The notes beneath the pieces were generated by a model, which was given only the letters and a program-made list of their open reading frames with translations, was not told the origin of the DNA and did not search any database. Positions 9,525 to 18,594 of a stretch of 64,000 nucleotides of DNA are shown piece by piece. Source of the DNA: Dyadobacter sp. CY347. GTDB lineage: Bacteria > Bacteroidota > Bacteroidia > Cytophagales > Spirosomataceae. The DNA is taken from positions 100,430 through 164,429 of the forward strand of contig NZ_JAKFFT010000006.1 in the NCBI RefSeq assembly GCF_021502655.1. The letters are read 5' to 3'. The translations under genes were made by a program, and so were the position numbers. Position 1 is the stretch's first letter; each line of letters begins with the position of its first letter.

Positions 9525-9603
9525 CTAAACTTACTTCTTTGCTTAAAGCAGCCGGCATTTCAGGTTGTCATACCATTTTGTCTCATTCTATTGAATAAAA
9601 TCG

Positions 9604-9654
9604 GACATTATGTCGCGTACTTTCGATTTATTTTGAATTAGCAGACATTATGTC
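9604..9654. promoter_or_regulatory. Twin GACATTATGTC sites before hsp20
   Basis: The 11-base near-perfect palindrome GACATTATGTC (arms GACAT/ATGTC around one base) occurs at 9604-9614 and again at 9644-9654, exactly 40 bases apart. Both copies lie 100-150 bases upstream of the hsp20 ATG and downstream of rnc, in a region with no gene. Spacing of whole helical turns and the symmetry suggest a dimeric regulator, plausibly a heat-shock or stress repressor. The regulator is not identified. Confidence 0.5.
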
Positions 9655-9755
9655 ATGTTTATTTTACTTTTTTCAGCTCGGTACAAGTATTGATAATAAG
9701 CCATCATACCGGATAGGTTTTCAAAATTTAAACAGACCATTAAAATTTTATAACA

Positions 9756-10187
9756 ATGAGCACATTAGTAAAAACCCATTTCGCAAATCCATCTTACGTA
9801 AACGGATTCTTTGGCAAAGACCTTTTTAACGAACTTGCTAATCCAGCATTTTCCGGAAGCGTTCCAGCTGTAAATGTTGTTGAGAACAAAGAAGGTTTCA
9901 GGATTGAAGTGGCTGCCCCCGGCTTGCAGAAACCAGATTTTAAATTGAACCTTGAAAAAAATCAACTGACGATTTCGGCACAAAAGGAACAAAAAGAGGA
10001 AGAAGCAAGCGATAAATACACACGGAGGGAGTTCAAGTATTCTTCTTTCCAGCGCACTTTTACTTTGCCAAACTCAATCGATGGCGATAAAATTGAAGCC
10101 AATTATGCAGATGGCATATTGAGCATTGCATTGCCGAAACGTGAAGAAGCAAAAGAAAAGCCTGCTCGTACGATCGACATCGCTTAA
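9756..10187 (+). CDS. Small heat shock protein, Hsp20 family
   Basis: A 143-residue alpha-crystallin-type chaperone that holds unfolding proteins. The central domain begins near VPAVNVVENKEGFRIEVAAPGL and contains the conserved FKYSSFQRTFTLP and the terminal YADGILSIALPKRE, the A-x-x-x-G-x-L element. The start follows a purely A/T-rich leader with no Shine-Dalgarno sequence, as usual in Bacteroidota. It is monocistronic: its own terminator follows, and the upstream region carries paired palindromic sites that may mediate stress control. Deg/HtrA follows with its own promoter. Confidence 0.95.
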   Translation: MSTLVKTHFANPSYVNGFFGKDLFNELANPAFSGSVPAVNVVENKEGFRIEVAAPGLQKPDFKLNLEKNQLTISAQKEQKEEEASDKYTRREFKYSSFQRTFTLPNSIDGDKIEANYADGILSIALPKREEAKEKPARTIDIA

Positions 10188-10206
10188 TCTTATTTCTAAG
10201 CATAGG

Positions 10207-10238
10207 AAGGCGTTATTTTAATTAATAACGCCTTTTTT
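10207..10238 (+). terminator. Terminator of hsp20
   Basis: AAGGCGTTATT (10207-10217) pairs with AATAACGCCTT (10224-10234), an 11-bp perfect stem with a 6-base loop, followed by a run of T. Confidence 0.9.
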
Positions 10239-10401
10239 GTGAACAAAGCAGGCGATAAATTGTTAGTTGATTGGCAGGGTATTTTAGTGGATTATTAATT
10301 GAAATATCTTTGTTAAATTATGTTAAATGAGCCCTCTGTGGGGATAATTTAGTAAATGCTTTGCGTTATTCATTCATAAAATAAAACCCCAACAAATTTA
10401 T

Positions 10402-11937
10402 ATGAAAACAAATTGGAAAGGTTTAGTGTTGGTTGGGTTGATTTCGAGCGCATCAACTCTTGCCGGCTTCAAACTATTTAGTGATAACGATGGTAAAGAT
10501 GTAATTTTTAAGGAGGCTCCTGCGGAGTCGATCACGCGTTTCACGTCAACGGGCACACCGGTGGGCGCACCCGGGGACTTCGTTTATGCTGCTGAGGCTA
10601 CAACGCCAACGGTAGTTCACATCAAGTCTACCATGACGCGCCAGGCTTCGCGTGGCGGTGGTCAGCAGATTCCTGATATTTTCCGGGACTTTTTCGGAGA
10701 TGAATTTGAAGGCGGCTCACGCGGTCCTCAGTCGCAGGAAGCATCTGGTTCAGGTGTGATCATTTCCTCAGACGGATACATTGTTACCAATAACCACGTG
10801 GTGGAAGGTGCTCAGGAATTGGAAGTCACGCTGCATAACAAAAGCAAGTTCAGAGCAAAAGTGATCGGAACGGACCCATCTACGGACATTGCGGTCATTA
10901 AGGTGGAAGCTAAGGAATTGCCAGCGGTAACACTGGGTAATTCGGATGCGGTGAAAGTAGGAGAGTGGGTTGTGGCTGTGGGTAACCCGTTCAACCTTGA
11001 ATCGACTGTAACAGCTGGTATTGTAAGTGCGAAAGGACGTGGATTGGGTATCATTGGCCAGTCAAGACGCGGTCGCGGTGTTACGCCGGCCTCAGCAGCG
11101 TCTGTGGATTCTCCTCTTGAATCATTCATCCAAACGGATGCAGTTGTGAACCCTGGAAACAGTGGTGGTGCATTGGTAAACCTGAAAGGTGAACTGATCG
11201 GTATCAACACCGCAATTGCCAGCCCAACAGGAAGCTTTGCAGGTTATGCATTTGCGGTGCCTTCAAGCATCGTGAAGAAAGTTTCAAGTGATCTGATCAA
11301 ATTCGGTAATGTGCAGCGCGGTTACCTGGGCATTGCCCTGGACGATCTGGATAGCAGAAAAGCGGAAGAATACGGTGTGAAAGTGAATGACGGTGTATAT
11401 GTGCGCGAATTCACTGAAAACAGCGCTGCGAAAGCAGGTGGTGTAAATAAAGGCGACGTGATTGTGAAAGTGGACGGTGTGAACATTCACTCGATCCCTG
11501 AATTGCAACAATCAATCGGCTTGCATAAGCCTGGCGATAAAGTGAGCCTGACTGTAAACCGTGACGGCAAAGAAAAAGAACTCGACATCACATTGCGTAA
11601 CCGCACCGGTGGTTCTGATATTTTGAAACGTGACGAGTCAGCTGCAATCATGAATGCTTTGGGTGCCCAATTCGGTAACCTTAGCGACCAGGAAAAACAA
11701 CGTTTGTCTCGTTACAAGCTGGACGGCGGTGTGAAAGTGGTCTCGATCGACGGTGGTAAATTCGCCCGCTCTCAGGTGGAAGAAGGTTTTATCATTACCA
11801 AAGTAAATGGTAAGCCAGTGCGTTCTGTAAAAGAATTCCAGGCCGCGATTGCCGGCAAGGAAGAGTCAATGGTGCAGTTTGAAGGCCTTTATCCTGATGC
11901 TCCATATGACGTTTATTCATTCGGATTCCGTTTGTAA
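10402..11937 (+). CDS. Do-like serine endoprotease (DegP/HtrA family)
   Basis: A 511-residue periplasmic protease/chaperone. An N-terminal hydrophobic segment (residues about 7-23) exports or anchors it. The trypsin-like domain carries the catalytic triad His132 (TNNHVVEG), Asp162 (STDIAVIKV) and Ser254 (NPGNSGGAL). Two PDZ regions follow, the first around YLGIALDDL...GDVIVKVDG and the second around VKVVSIDGG...IITKVNGKPV. It degrades misfolded envelope proteins. An exact -7 element TATCTTTG at 10305-10312 lies about 90 bases upstream, though its -33 box is weak. A strong terminator follows the gene. Confidence 0.95.
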   Translation: MKTNWKGLVLVGLISSASTLAGFKLFSDNDGKDVIFKEAPAESITRFTSTGTPVGAPGDFVYAAEATTPTVVHIKSTMTRQASRGGGQQIPDIFRDFFGDEFEGGSRGPQSQEASGSGVIISSDGYIVTNNHVVEGAQELEVTLHNKSKFRAKVIGTDPSTDIAVIKVEAKELPAVTLGNSDAVKVGEWVVAVGNPFNLESTVTAGIVSAKGRGLGIIGQSRRGRGVTPASAASVDSPLESFIQTDAVVNPGNSGGALVNLKGELIGINTAIASPTGSFAGYAFAVPSSIVKKVSSDLIKFGNVQRGYLGIALDDLDSRKAEEYGVKVNDGVYVREFTENSAAKAGGVNKGDVIVKVDGVNIHSIPELQQSIGLHKPGDKVSLTVNRDGKEKELDITLRNRTGGSDILKRDESAAIMNALGAQFGNLSDQEKQRLSRYKLDGGVKVVSIDGGKFARSQVEEGFIITKVNGKPVRSVKEFQAAIAGKEESMVQFEGLYPDAPYDVYSFGFRL

Positions 11938-11954
11938 TATATAGGTTCAAAAAA

Positions 11955-11998
11955 GAAACCGGCTGTTACGTTTATCGTAGCAGCCGGTTTTCTTTTTG
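11955..11998. terminator. Terminator between htrA-like gene and rluB-like gene
   Basis: AAACCGGCTG (11956-11965) pairs with CAGCCGGTTT (11981-11990), with an inner TTACG/CGTAG partial extension, then TCTTTTTG. It lies between convergent genes. The T-run favours the plus strand, but the A-rich flank also gives a T-run on the minus strand. Confidence 0.85.
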
Positions 11999-12015
11999 TT
12001 GTATTTCAAAAAATC

Positions 12016-13710
12016 TTAAAGCATGAATTTCAGCTTCACCACCTCTTTTTCACTTAAAAATCTCCATTTTCCACGCGGAAGATCTTTCTTATTCAAGCCC
12101 GCGAAAACCGTGCGGTCCAGCTTTTGAACTTCGTAACCCAAATGTTCAAACATCCGGCGAACGATGCGGTTGCGGCCGCTGTGAATTTCGAGCCCTACCA
12201 CCATAGCGTCCGGCGTAACGATGCCAACTTCGTCAGGGCGGATAAACCCGTCTTCCAGTTCCAAACCGTGTTGCAGGCTTTCAAAGTCCTCCGTTGTGAT
12301 AGGCTTATCCAATTCTGCCTGATAAATTTTCTTGATCCCGCCTGATGGGTGCGTCAGCTTTACAGCCAGTTCGCCATCATTTGTTAAAAGCAATAAACCA
12401 GTTGTGTTTCTGTCCAGACGGCCTACCGGGTAAACGCGCTCATTACAAGCACCCTGGATTAAGTCGAGCACAGTTTTGCGCTCTTCCGGATCGTCGGTTG
12501 TCGTAATGTAATCCTTTGGTTTATTGATTAATATATAAACCATTTTCTCCGGGTTCAGTGCCTTTTTGCCGTATTTTACAACGTCGGTCGGCAATACTTT
12601 ATAACCCATTTCTGTAATTGTTTTACCATTCACAGAAATCTGGCCCGAAGCAATAAGGTCATCTGCCTCGCGACGCGAGCAGATGCCTGCATTTGAAATG
12701 TATCTGTTCAGACGAATAAGCGCGGATTCTTCTTTTTCCTTGCGTTTTGGAGCATTCTTCTTTTCGTAGCTGGACAAATTGTAGCGTGGAGCACTTTCAA
12801 ATCGGCCCACTCTTCTGTCTAATCCACTGCGATCTTCGGCTTGCTCGGTATTTTCGTTACGGGCAGAGTTTTCGAAATCACGCTCTACATTCGCGGTTTC
12901 ATCTTTTTTTTTAAATTCCGGCTTACCGTCTCTGCTGGGACGGTTGAATGGACGGTCGCCCGATGGTCTCGAATCGCGTCTCTCGCCGTCACGTGCAGGT
13001 CTTTCGGTACGCGGCTTAAACTCTCTGTCGCCGGTTGGTCTTTCAGCACGCGGTTTGAATTCTCTGTCACCAGTTGGTCTTTCGCCTTCGCGCCTTTCAA
13101 AACGAGGTTTGAATTCCCTGTCGCCGGTCGGCCTTTCTCTCGGTCCTGATTCTTCTCTTGAACGGAATGGGCGGGAATCTCCGGATTGCGCAGGACGGTC
13201 ATCGCCTCTTTTTTCAAACCGAGGTCGGTCCCCTTCGCGTGCCTGTCTGTCAAAACGAGGTTTGAATTCTCTGTCGCCGGATGAACGCTCTCTTTGTCCA
13301 AAATCCTTTTTGTCAGCGGGGCTACGGAAACCGCCTTCTTTTTTAGGGAAGCCCGGCTTGTCAAAACCAGATTTAAATGAAGGTTTGTCAAAACGCGGCT
13401 TATCAAATCTCGGCTTATCGAAGCCCGGCTTGGCAAAGCCCGGCTTATTGAAGCTTGATCTGTCGCCTGATCCTTTTTCGTGGTCAAAGCTGGGACGTGC
13501 TTTTTGTCCTGCATTATCTCCGTTGCCGGAAGCAGTGCGTAAGCTTGATTTTTTGATGCTTGGTTTACTGAAACGGCTTTCGGCCTCAGGGCGAACCTTT
13601 TTGAATGGATGGCCTGCGCCGTCACTGGATTTGCGGAAAGTTTTCTGTCCGCCGGTCGAAGGCTGCGAAGCTCTTGGCGCCTTCGAAGGTGTTGATGTTC
13701 TTTTTCTCAT
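12016..13710 (-). CDS. RluB-type 23S rRNA pseudouridine synthase with long low-complexity N-terminal tail
   Basis: The last 235 residues are a complete RluB/RsuA-family enzyme: an S4 RNA-binding domain (RLNRYISNAGICSRREAD) followed by the synthase domain with catalytic Asp433 in GRLDRNTTG and the HSGRNRIVRRM element. The first 329 residues (12724-13710) are a disordered, strongly basic tail rich in Arg, Lys, Phe, Gly, Asp and Pro. They contain FDKPRFDKP-type units and four GDREFKPR units. Similar but usually shorter tails occur in other Bacteroidota RluB proteins. The tail could bind rRNA or drive condensation. TATCTTTG on the minus strand (13862-13869) may be its -7 box. Confidence 0.93.
   Translation of the reverse strand: MRKRTSTPSKAPRASQPSTGGQKTFRKSSDGAGHPFKKVRPEAESRFSKPSIKKSSLRTASGNGDNAGQKARPSFDHEKGSGDRSSFNKPGFAKPGFDKPRFDKPRFDKPSFKSGFDKPGFPKKEGGFRSPADKKDFGQRERSSGDREFKPRFDRQAREGDRPRFEKRGDDRPAQSGDSRPFRSREESGPRERPTGDREFKPRFERREGERPTGDREFKPRAERPTGDREFKPRTERPARDGERRDSRPSGDRPFNRPSRDGKPEFKKKDETANVERDFENSARNENTEQAEDRSGLDRRVGRFESAPRYNLSSYEKKNAPKRKEKEESALIRLNRYISNAGICSRREADDLIASGQISVNGKTITEMGYKVLPTDVVKYGKKALNPEKMVYILINKPKDYITTTDDPEERKTVLDLIQGACNERVYPVGRLDRNTTGLLLLTNDGELAVKLTHPSGGIKKIYQAELDKPITTEDFESLQHGLELEDGFIRPDEVGIVTPDAMVVGLEIHSGRNRIVRRMFEHLGYEVQKLDRTVFAGLNKKDLPRGKWRFLSEKEVVKLKFML
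12862..13470 (-). repeat. Degenerate tandem coding repeats in the RluB tail
   Basis: Within the tail, one block repeats FDKPRF/FDKPGF/FDKPSF units (around 13350-13470) and another repeats GDREFKPR units separated by RxERPT-type linkers (around 12990-13280). The repeats are imperfect at the DNA level but keep phase. They leave unusually long open frames on the opposite strand that are by-products of composition. Confidence 0.8.
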
Positions 13711-13913
13711 TAGGAATGCAGTATCACTACTGGAATTTGTTTCCTCTTACTATTTGCCGTGTACTGACAGCGGTTTTGCAGTCTGTATTTCAAAGATGCC
13801 ACTAAAACCCGCTAATCAACGTATCTGATGATCAGAGTACTAAGTGTTTTAATTAAGTCTGCAAAGATACAGGAAATTTTTAAGTAAATATTTTCACTTC
13901 GGTTTATGCCATT

Positions 13914-13944
13914 TTTGGTAACCGAACGTTTATTAGTACTATTG
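13914..13944 (+). promoter_or_regulatory. Promoter of acetoacetyl-CoA synthetase gene
   Basis: TTTG at 13914-13917 and TACTATTG at 13937-13944 are 19 bases apart, with one mismatch to the -7 consensus. Initiation near 13951 would leave no leader for the upstream ATG at 13955 and a leader of about 55 bases for the ATG at 14006, so it supports the later start. Confidence 0.45.
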
Positions 13945-14005
13945 GTTAAATGCAATGAAAAAGGCCTTTTTCCATAACCTAACCTTCACTTATAAAGATG
14001 TAAAT

Positions 14006-15955
14006 ATGCCTACGGACGTCCAGCCTCAACCGCTATGGAAACCAGGAAGAACGCTTCTGGAGCAATCCAATCTCAAAAAATATATGGATTGGCTTTTTGT
14101 AAAAAGAGGCCTTTATTTCCGCTCCTACCATGATCTTTGGGATTGGTCGGTGACGGATCTGGAAGATTTCTGGGAGAGTTTGTGGCTTTACTTTAATATA
14201 AAATCCCATGACCTTTACCTGGAAGTTTTGCAAAGGCCGAAGCATGGGATGATCGGCACAAAATGGTTTACACGTTCCAAGCTCAACTACGCTGAGCACG
14301 TTTTCAGAAACAAAACAAAGGATCGGCCAGCCATTCTTTTTCAGTCAGAACAATCTCCTTTAACCGAAATTTCCTGGGAAACGCTTGAAACGGAAGTTGC
14401 CGCTGTGGCCGCATGGCTCAAACAGCGCGGGGTGCGTCCGGGCGACCGTGTTGCTGCTATTTTGCCTAACATTCCGCAGGCAGTCGTAGCATTTCTTGCA
14501 ACCAATGCTGTGGGTGCAGTGTGGTCGTCGTGTTCACCGGATTTTGGTAAAACAGCCATTACAGACCGTTTTGCACAGATCGAGCCAAAAGTGCTTTTTG
14601 TCGCGGACGGTTATGTTTACAATGGGAAAACTTACGACATTACATCATTCGCACAGGAGCTATCTTATACATTACCAAGTGTTAAAGACACGATTTTAGT
14701 TAATAATATTAATGCTGAGATCCGCCCGGAAAGGCTTACTTCCTGGGAAGATATCCTGCATCTCGAAAATTTCGGCATTGACTTCGAACCGCTTTCCTTT
14801 GACCACCCGATCTGGATCCTTTATTCATCGGGAACAACGGCCAAACCAAAAGCCATTACACACAGCGTTGGAGGCTGTTTGATCGAACATCATAAAGCAT
14901 TGATCCTGCATCAGAATGTAAAACCAGGCGATCGTTATTTCTGGTATTCAACCACTGGATGGATGATGTGGAATTATGCATTGGGATCGCTGCTATGCGG
15001 CGCAACGCTCGTGCTATATGATGGAGCGCCTGCTTTTCCATCGTCACAAGTGCTCTGGACTTTGGCTGAAAAGGCGAAAATCACGCATTTCGGAAGCGGC
15101 GCGGCTTATTTTAACGCTTCTATGAAGGCGGGCGTTAGCATTACTTCCGAAAGTCTTAATGCCTTGGAAACCATTGGCTCCACAGGTTCGCCACTGCCGC
15201 CCGAGGCTTACGAATGGATTTATAAATATGTAAAAAAAGATGTCTGGCTCATTTCGCTTAGCGGTGGAACGGACGTTTGCAGTGCATTTGTAGGCGGCTG
15301 CCCGATTTTGCCCGTGTATCCCGGCGAAATTCAATGTCGCATGCTTGGCTGCCGGATCGAGGCATATAGTGAGGATGGAAAACCACTGATCGACGAGCTT
15401 GGCGAAATGGTGATCACGCAGCCCATGCCTTCCATGCCCATTTATTTTTGGAATGATGAAGATGATGAGAAATACATCAGCAGCTATTTCGAAATGTATC
15501 CCAACATCTGGCGCCACGGCGACTGGATCAAGGTTACCAACCGCAATTCGGTCATCATTTATGGGCGTTCAGATGCAACATTGAACAGAGGCGGCGTCCG
15601 GATCGGCACTGCGGAAATTTACCGGGCCGTTGAAAGCATTCCGGATGTAAAAGACAGCCTTGCGGTTTATCTCGAAAAGGCGAACGGCGATGGGACGATT
15701 TCGCTTTTTGTGGTTCTAAGCAAAGACAAAATCCTGACAGATGAGCTGAAACAGCGCATTAAGGATGTTTTGCGAAGCGAGTACAGCCCCCGCCACGTCC
15801 CGGATACGATAGAACAGGTTAGCGACATTCCCTATACGATCAACGGGAAGAAAATGGAAGCACCTATGAAGCGGATTTTGATGGGACAGGATCCGGCGAA
15901 ATGCATTAATCCCGAGACAATGCGCAATCCGGAGTCTTTAAAGGCATTTGTTTGA
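14006..15955 (+). CDS. Acetoacetate-CoA ligase (acetoacetyl-CoA synthetase)
   Basis: A roughly 649-residue member of the acyl-adenylate-forming superfamily that activates acetoacetate to acetoacetyl-CoA. The N-terminus beginning MPTDVQPQPLWKPG, with DLWDWSVTDLEDFWESLW, is the ACS-type lid region. The ATP motif is YSSGTTAKPKAITHS. The acetoacetyl-CoA synthetase hallmark GTDVCSAFVGGCPILPVYPGE and the C-terminal hinge GRSDATLNRGGVRIGTAEIYR follow. An open frame 17 codons longer exists from 13955, but the promoter position favours 14006. It is monocistronic, allowing use of acetoacetate from ketogenic amino-acid or PHB-type breakdown. Confidence 0.92.
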   Translation: MPTDVQPQPLWKPGRTLLEQSNLKKYMDWLFVKRGLYFRSYHDLWDWSVTDLEDFWESLWLYFNIKSHDLYLEVLQRPKHGMIGTKWFTRSKLNYAEHVFRNKTKDRPAILFQSEQSPLTEISWETLETEVAAVAAWLKQRGVRPGDRVAAILPNIPQAVVAFLATNAVGAVWSSCSPDFGKTAITDRFAQIEPKVLFVADGYVYNGKTYDITSFAQELSYTLPSVKDTILVNNINAEIRPERLTSWEDILHLENFGIDFEPLSFDHPIWILYSSGTTAKPKAITHSVGGCLIEHHKALILHQNVKPGDRYFWYSTTGWMMWNYALGSLLCGATLVLYDGAPAFPSSQVLWTLAEKAKITHFGSGAAYFNASMKAGVSITSESLNALETIGSTGSPLPPEAYEWIYKYVKKDVWLISLSGGTDVCSAFVGGCPILPVYPGEIQCRMLGCRIEAYSEDGKPLIDELGEMVITQPMPSMPIYFWNDEDDEKYISSYFEMYPNIWRHGDWIKVTNRNSVIIYGRSDATLNRGGVRIGTAEIYRAVESIPDVKDSLAVYLEKANGDGTISLFVVLSKDKILTDELKQRIKDVLRSEYSPRHVPDTIEQVSDIPYTINGKKMEAPMKRILMGQDPAKCINPETMRNPESLKAFV

Positions 15956-16092
15956 GGGCGGAACTTGGATTAATATGTTAGGAATCACCGCTGATCGACT
16001 TGCTTTAGGCAACCAAAATCGCTTACTTCACGTTAGAGAAATGTGCCAACTGCAACCGGCATTCATACAACGCTTTCAAAAATTTTATTGGC

Positions 16093-17796
16093 ATGAATCA
16101 ACAAAAATCTCCTAACCCGATTCATAATTCCCGTTCTGTGGTTCGCCTGCCTATCATTATAGCCATTACATTGGCTGCTGGTGTGCTGCTGGGAAGCACT
16201 TTTTTTAGCGGGGGCCGCAAGCTTTCCGACGTAGCGAAGGGTTATGCCAAATATCGCGAGGTGCTGATGCTCGTCGAAAATAATTACGTCGATTCGGTTA
16301 ATACTGAGGAGCTTGTAGATTTCTCGATCTCAAAAATGCTTGAAAAGCTGGATCCGCACACGGCCTATTTCAATACGGATGAAGCAACCGCCGCAAGGTC
16401 GCAGCTGGATTCAGGATTTGATGGCATTGGTGTGGAATTCAACATTTATAATGACACCGTTTACGTGGTAACGCCATTGAGCGGTGGCCCTTCGGAAGCA
16501 GCAGGAATCCAGAGCGGTGACCGGATTATTTCTGTTAATAAAGAAAACTTATCAGGTCCTGGTGTTACAAATGCGCAGGTTTATAAGCTATTACGCGGAA
16601 AAAGAGGCACTAAGGTTGATCTTGCGATAGAAAGAGTTGGTTCAAATGAAAAAATGAACTTTGCCGTTGTCCGTGATCGCATCCCGACATACTCGGTTGA
16701 CGCATCTTACATGGTCGATCAGGAGATTGGCTACATTAAAGTGAGCCGTTTCTCGGAAACCACTTATGATGAATTTAAATCAGCATTGAAAACACTGAAA
16801 GCCAATGGTTTAAAAAACCTGATTCTTGATTTAAGGGGCAATCCCGGCGGCTATATGGAGCGTGCAACGAGTATGGCTGATGAGTTCATCGCGGGCGACA
16901 AGCTTCTAGTTTACACGGAAGGCAAGGATAGCCGTTTTGACAGAAAAACCCGCTCACACATCGATGGAATGTTCGAGCAGGGGCCATTGATCGTGCTGGT
17001 GGATGAAGGAAGCGCGTCGGCATCTGAAATTCTAGCGGGCGCATTGCAGGATCACGACCGTGCATTGGTTGTTGGAAGACGGTCTTATGGAAAAGGGTTG
17101 GTTCAAATGCCGATCAAGCTTTCGGACGCATCGGAACTTCGGCTTACCATTTCCAGATATTTTACCCCGAGCGGCCGGAGCATTCAAAAACCATATGAGC
17201 TGGGCAAAGGCGAGGATTATAGCCAGGACCTTTCGCATCGTTATGAAAGCGGCGAATTGTTCAGCGCGGACAGCATTAAATTTGATAAAAGTAAAGTTTA
17301 CAAAACCGATGGCGGCCGGATCGTTTATGGCGGAGGCGGCATCACACCGGATATTTTTGTTCCCAAAGACACGCTTCTGAACAGCAAATATTTATTTGAG
17401 TTGTATTCCAAAAACATTATCCGCGAATATGCCTTGCGTTACGCGAATGACAATCAGAAAAAGCTTGAAAAACAGTCGTTCAATGACTTCCTGACATCAT
17501 TCCAGATTTCGGATGCGATGATCGCGGAAATGGTGAAGGATGCTTCAAAGGCTGGAATTAAACCAAATGAAAAAGAGTTAACACTCTCGAAACCCATCAT
17601 TACTTCGCAAACCAAGGCGATAATCGGACGATATGTCTGGGGTAGGAAGCAAAAAAGCGGACTTAATAACGAAATTTTCCAGGTGCTGAACCCCACAGAT
17701 AATGTTTATCAGCAAGCAGTTCAGCTTTTTAGCCAGGCTGCACAGTTGGAAAAAGGGAAGTTTAGCAGTTTGAACATCCCCAAAAATAAAAAGTGA
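16093..17796 (+). CDS. Carboxy-terminal processing protease (S41A, CtpA/Prc family)
   Basis: A 567-residue envelope serine protease that trims C-termini of exported proteins. An uncleaved signal/membrane segment lies at residues about 18-35. A PDZ domain follows (ITVTPLSGG-like region, GIQSGDRIISVN). The catalytic core has Ser309 in EGSASASEILAGAL and Lys334 in RRSYGKGLVQ, 25 residues apart exactly as in characterised family members. A C-terminal helical region of about 150 residues completes it. It is followed by an SDR gene after 43 bases without a terminator, so a run-through transcript is possible. Confidence 0.95.
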   Translation: MNQQKSPNPIHNSRSVVRLPIIIAITLAAGVLLGSTFFSGGRKLSDVAKGYAKYREVLMLVENNYVDSVNTEELVDFSISKMLEKLDPHTAYFNTDEATAARSQLDSGFDGIGVEFNIYNDTVYVVTPLSGGPSEAAGIQSGDRIISVNKENLSGPGVTNAQVYKLLRGKRGTKVDLAIERVGSNEKMNFAVVRDRIPTYSVDASYMVDQEIGYIKVSRFSETTYDEFKSALKTLKANGLKNLILDLRGNPGGYMERATSMADEFIAGDKLLVYTEGKDSRFDRKTRSHIDGMFEQGPLIVLVDEGSASASEILAGALQDHDRALVVGRRSYGKGLVQMPIKLSDASELRLTISRYFTPSGRSIQKPYELGKGEDYSQDLSHRYESGELFSADSIKFDKSKVYKTDGGRIVYGGGGITPDIFVPKDTLLNSKYLFELYSKNIIREYALRYANDNQKKLEKQSFNDFLTSFQISDAMIAEMVKDASKAGIKPNEKELTLSKPIITSQTKAIIGRYVWGRKQKSGLNNEIFQVLNPTDNVYQQAVQLFSQAAQLEKGKFSSLNIPKNKK

Positions 17797-17839
17797 GCAT
17801 CCCCGGAAGCGCACATCTTTTGACGAATTTGATTTTATA

Positions 17840-18592
17840 ATGTCTCGAATTGCATTGATTACCGGAGCCACATCCGGAATTGGAAAGGCCACTGCGGAGT
17901 TATTTGCAGGAGCCGGAATTGATCTCATCCTTTGCGGCCGCCGCCAGGAGCGTTTAGATGAAGTTTCTGCTGAATTATCTGCAAAAGTCAATGTTACCAC
18001 GCTGGTTTTTGATGTGCGCGACAAAGGCGCCGTCATGGCGATGATCGGGTCTTTGCCCGATGATTGGAAAAACATTGATATCCTGGTTAATAATGCGGGT
18101 AATGCACATGGAATGGGGTCATTGGACGCGGGTGACACGGACGATTGGGATGCAATGATCGATGGTAATGTGAAAGGTTTGCTGTACGTTTCGAAAGCGG
18201 TAATTCCGCTAATGCTTGAAAAAGGAGCAGGGCACATTGTCAACATAAGCTCCATTGCAGGAAAGCAGACTTACGTGAATGGCGCCGTTTATTGTGCTTC
18301 AAAGGCTGCGGTTGAGGTTTTAAGTGAAGGAATGCGCCTGGATCTAACGCAACATGGCATTAAGGTGACGAATGTTGCTCCTGGTGCTGTGGAAACTGAA
18401 TTTTCACTGGTTCGTTTCAAGGGAGATGAAAGCCGTGCCGAAAAAGTTTACGAAGGATTTGATCCATTGCAGGCATCAGACGTTGCCGACGCCATTCTTT
18501 ACGCGGTGAATGCCCCCGGCCGGGTTACAATCGCTGATATTACCATTTTAGCTGCCGCACAATCTGCCGCAACGACGATCCACAGGAAGTAA
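17840..18592 (+). CDS. Short-chain dehydrogenase/reductase (YdfG-like)
   Basis: A 250-residue NAD(P)-dependent oxidoreductase with a Rossmann fold. The nucleotide motif is TGATSGIGKA, the NNAG motif is VNNAGNAHG, and the catalytic Ser-Tyr-Lys set is in NISSIAG and YCASKAA. The CGRRQER segment after the second strand suggests NADP(H) preference. The protein closely resembles YdfG-type serine/3-hydroxy acid dehydrogenases, but the substrate is not proven. Its stop codon is 2 bases before the start of the transporter gene, a clear operon. Confidence 0.9.
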   Translation: MSRIALITGATSGIGKATAELFAGAGIDLILCGRRQERLDEVSAELSAKVNVTTLVFDVRDKGAVMAMIGSLPDDWKNIDILVNNAGNAHGMGSLDAGDTDDWDAMIDGNVKGLLYVSKAVIPLMLEKGAGHIVNISSIAGKQTYVNGAVYCASKAAVEVLSEGMRLDLTQHGIKVTNVAPGAVETEFSLVRFKGDESRAEKVYEGFDPLQASDVADAILYAVNAPGRVTIADITILAAAQSAATTIHRK

Positions 18593-18594
18593 GC

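Noticed and set aside
12885..13828. Long open frames on both strands (246 and 294 codons) opposite or out of frame with the rluB-like tail
   Set aside because: They are by-products of the in-phase coding repeats: their translations are themselves low-complexity repeats with no domain, and the minus-strand frame joins a complete enzyme.
15975..16115. A 46-codon plus-strand frame (starting MLGITADRLALG) before the CtpA gene
   Set aside because: It runs into the ctpA coding region in another frame, has no recognisable motif, and 47 open codons can occur by chance.
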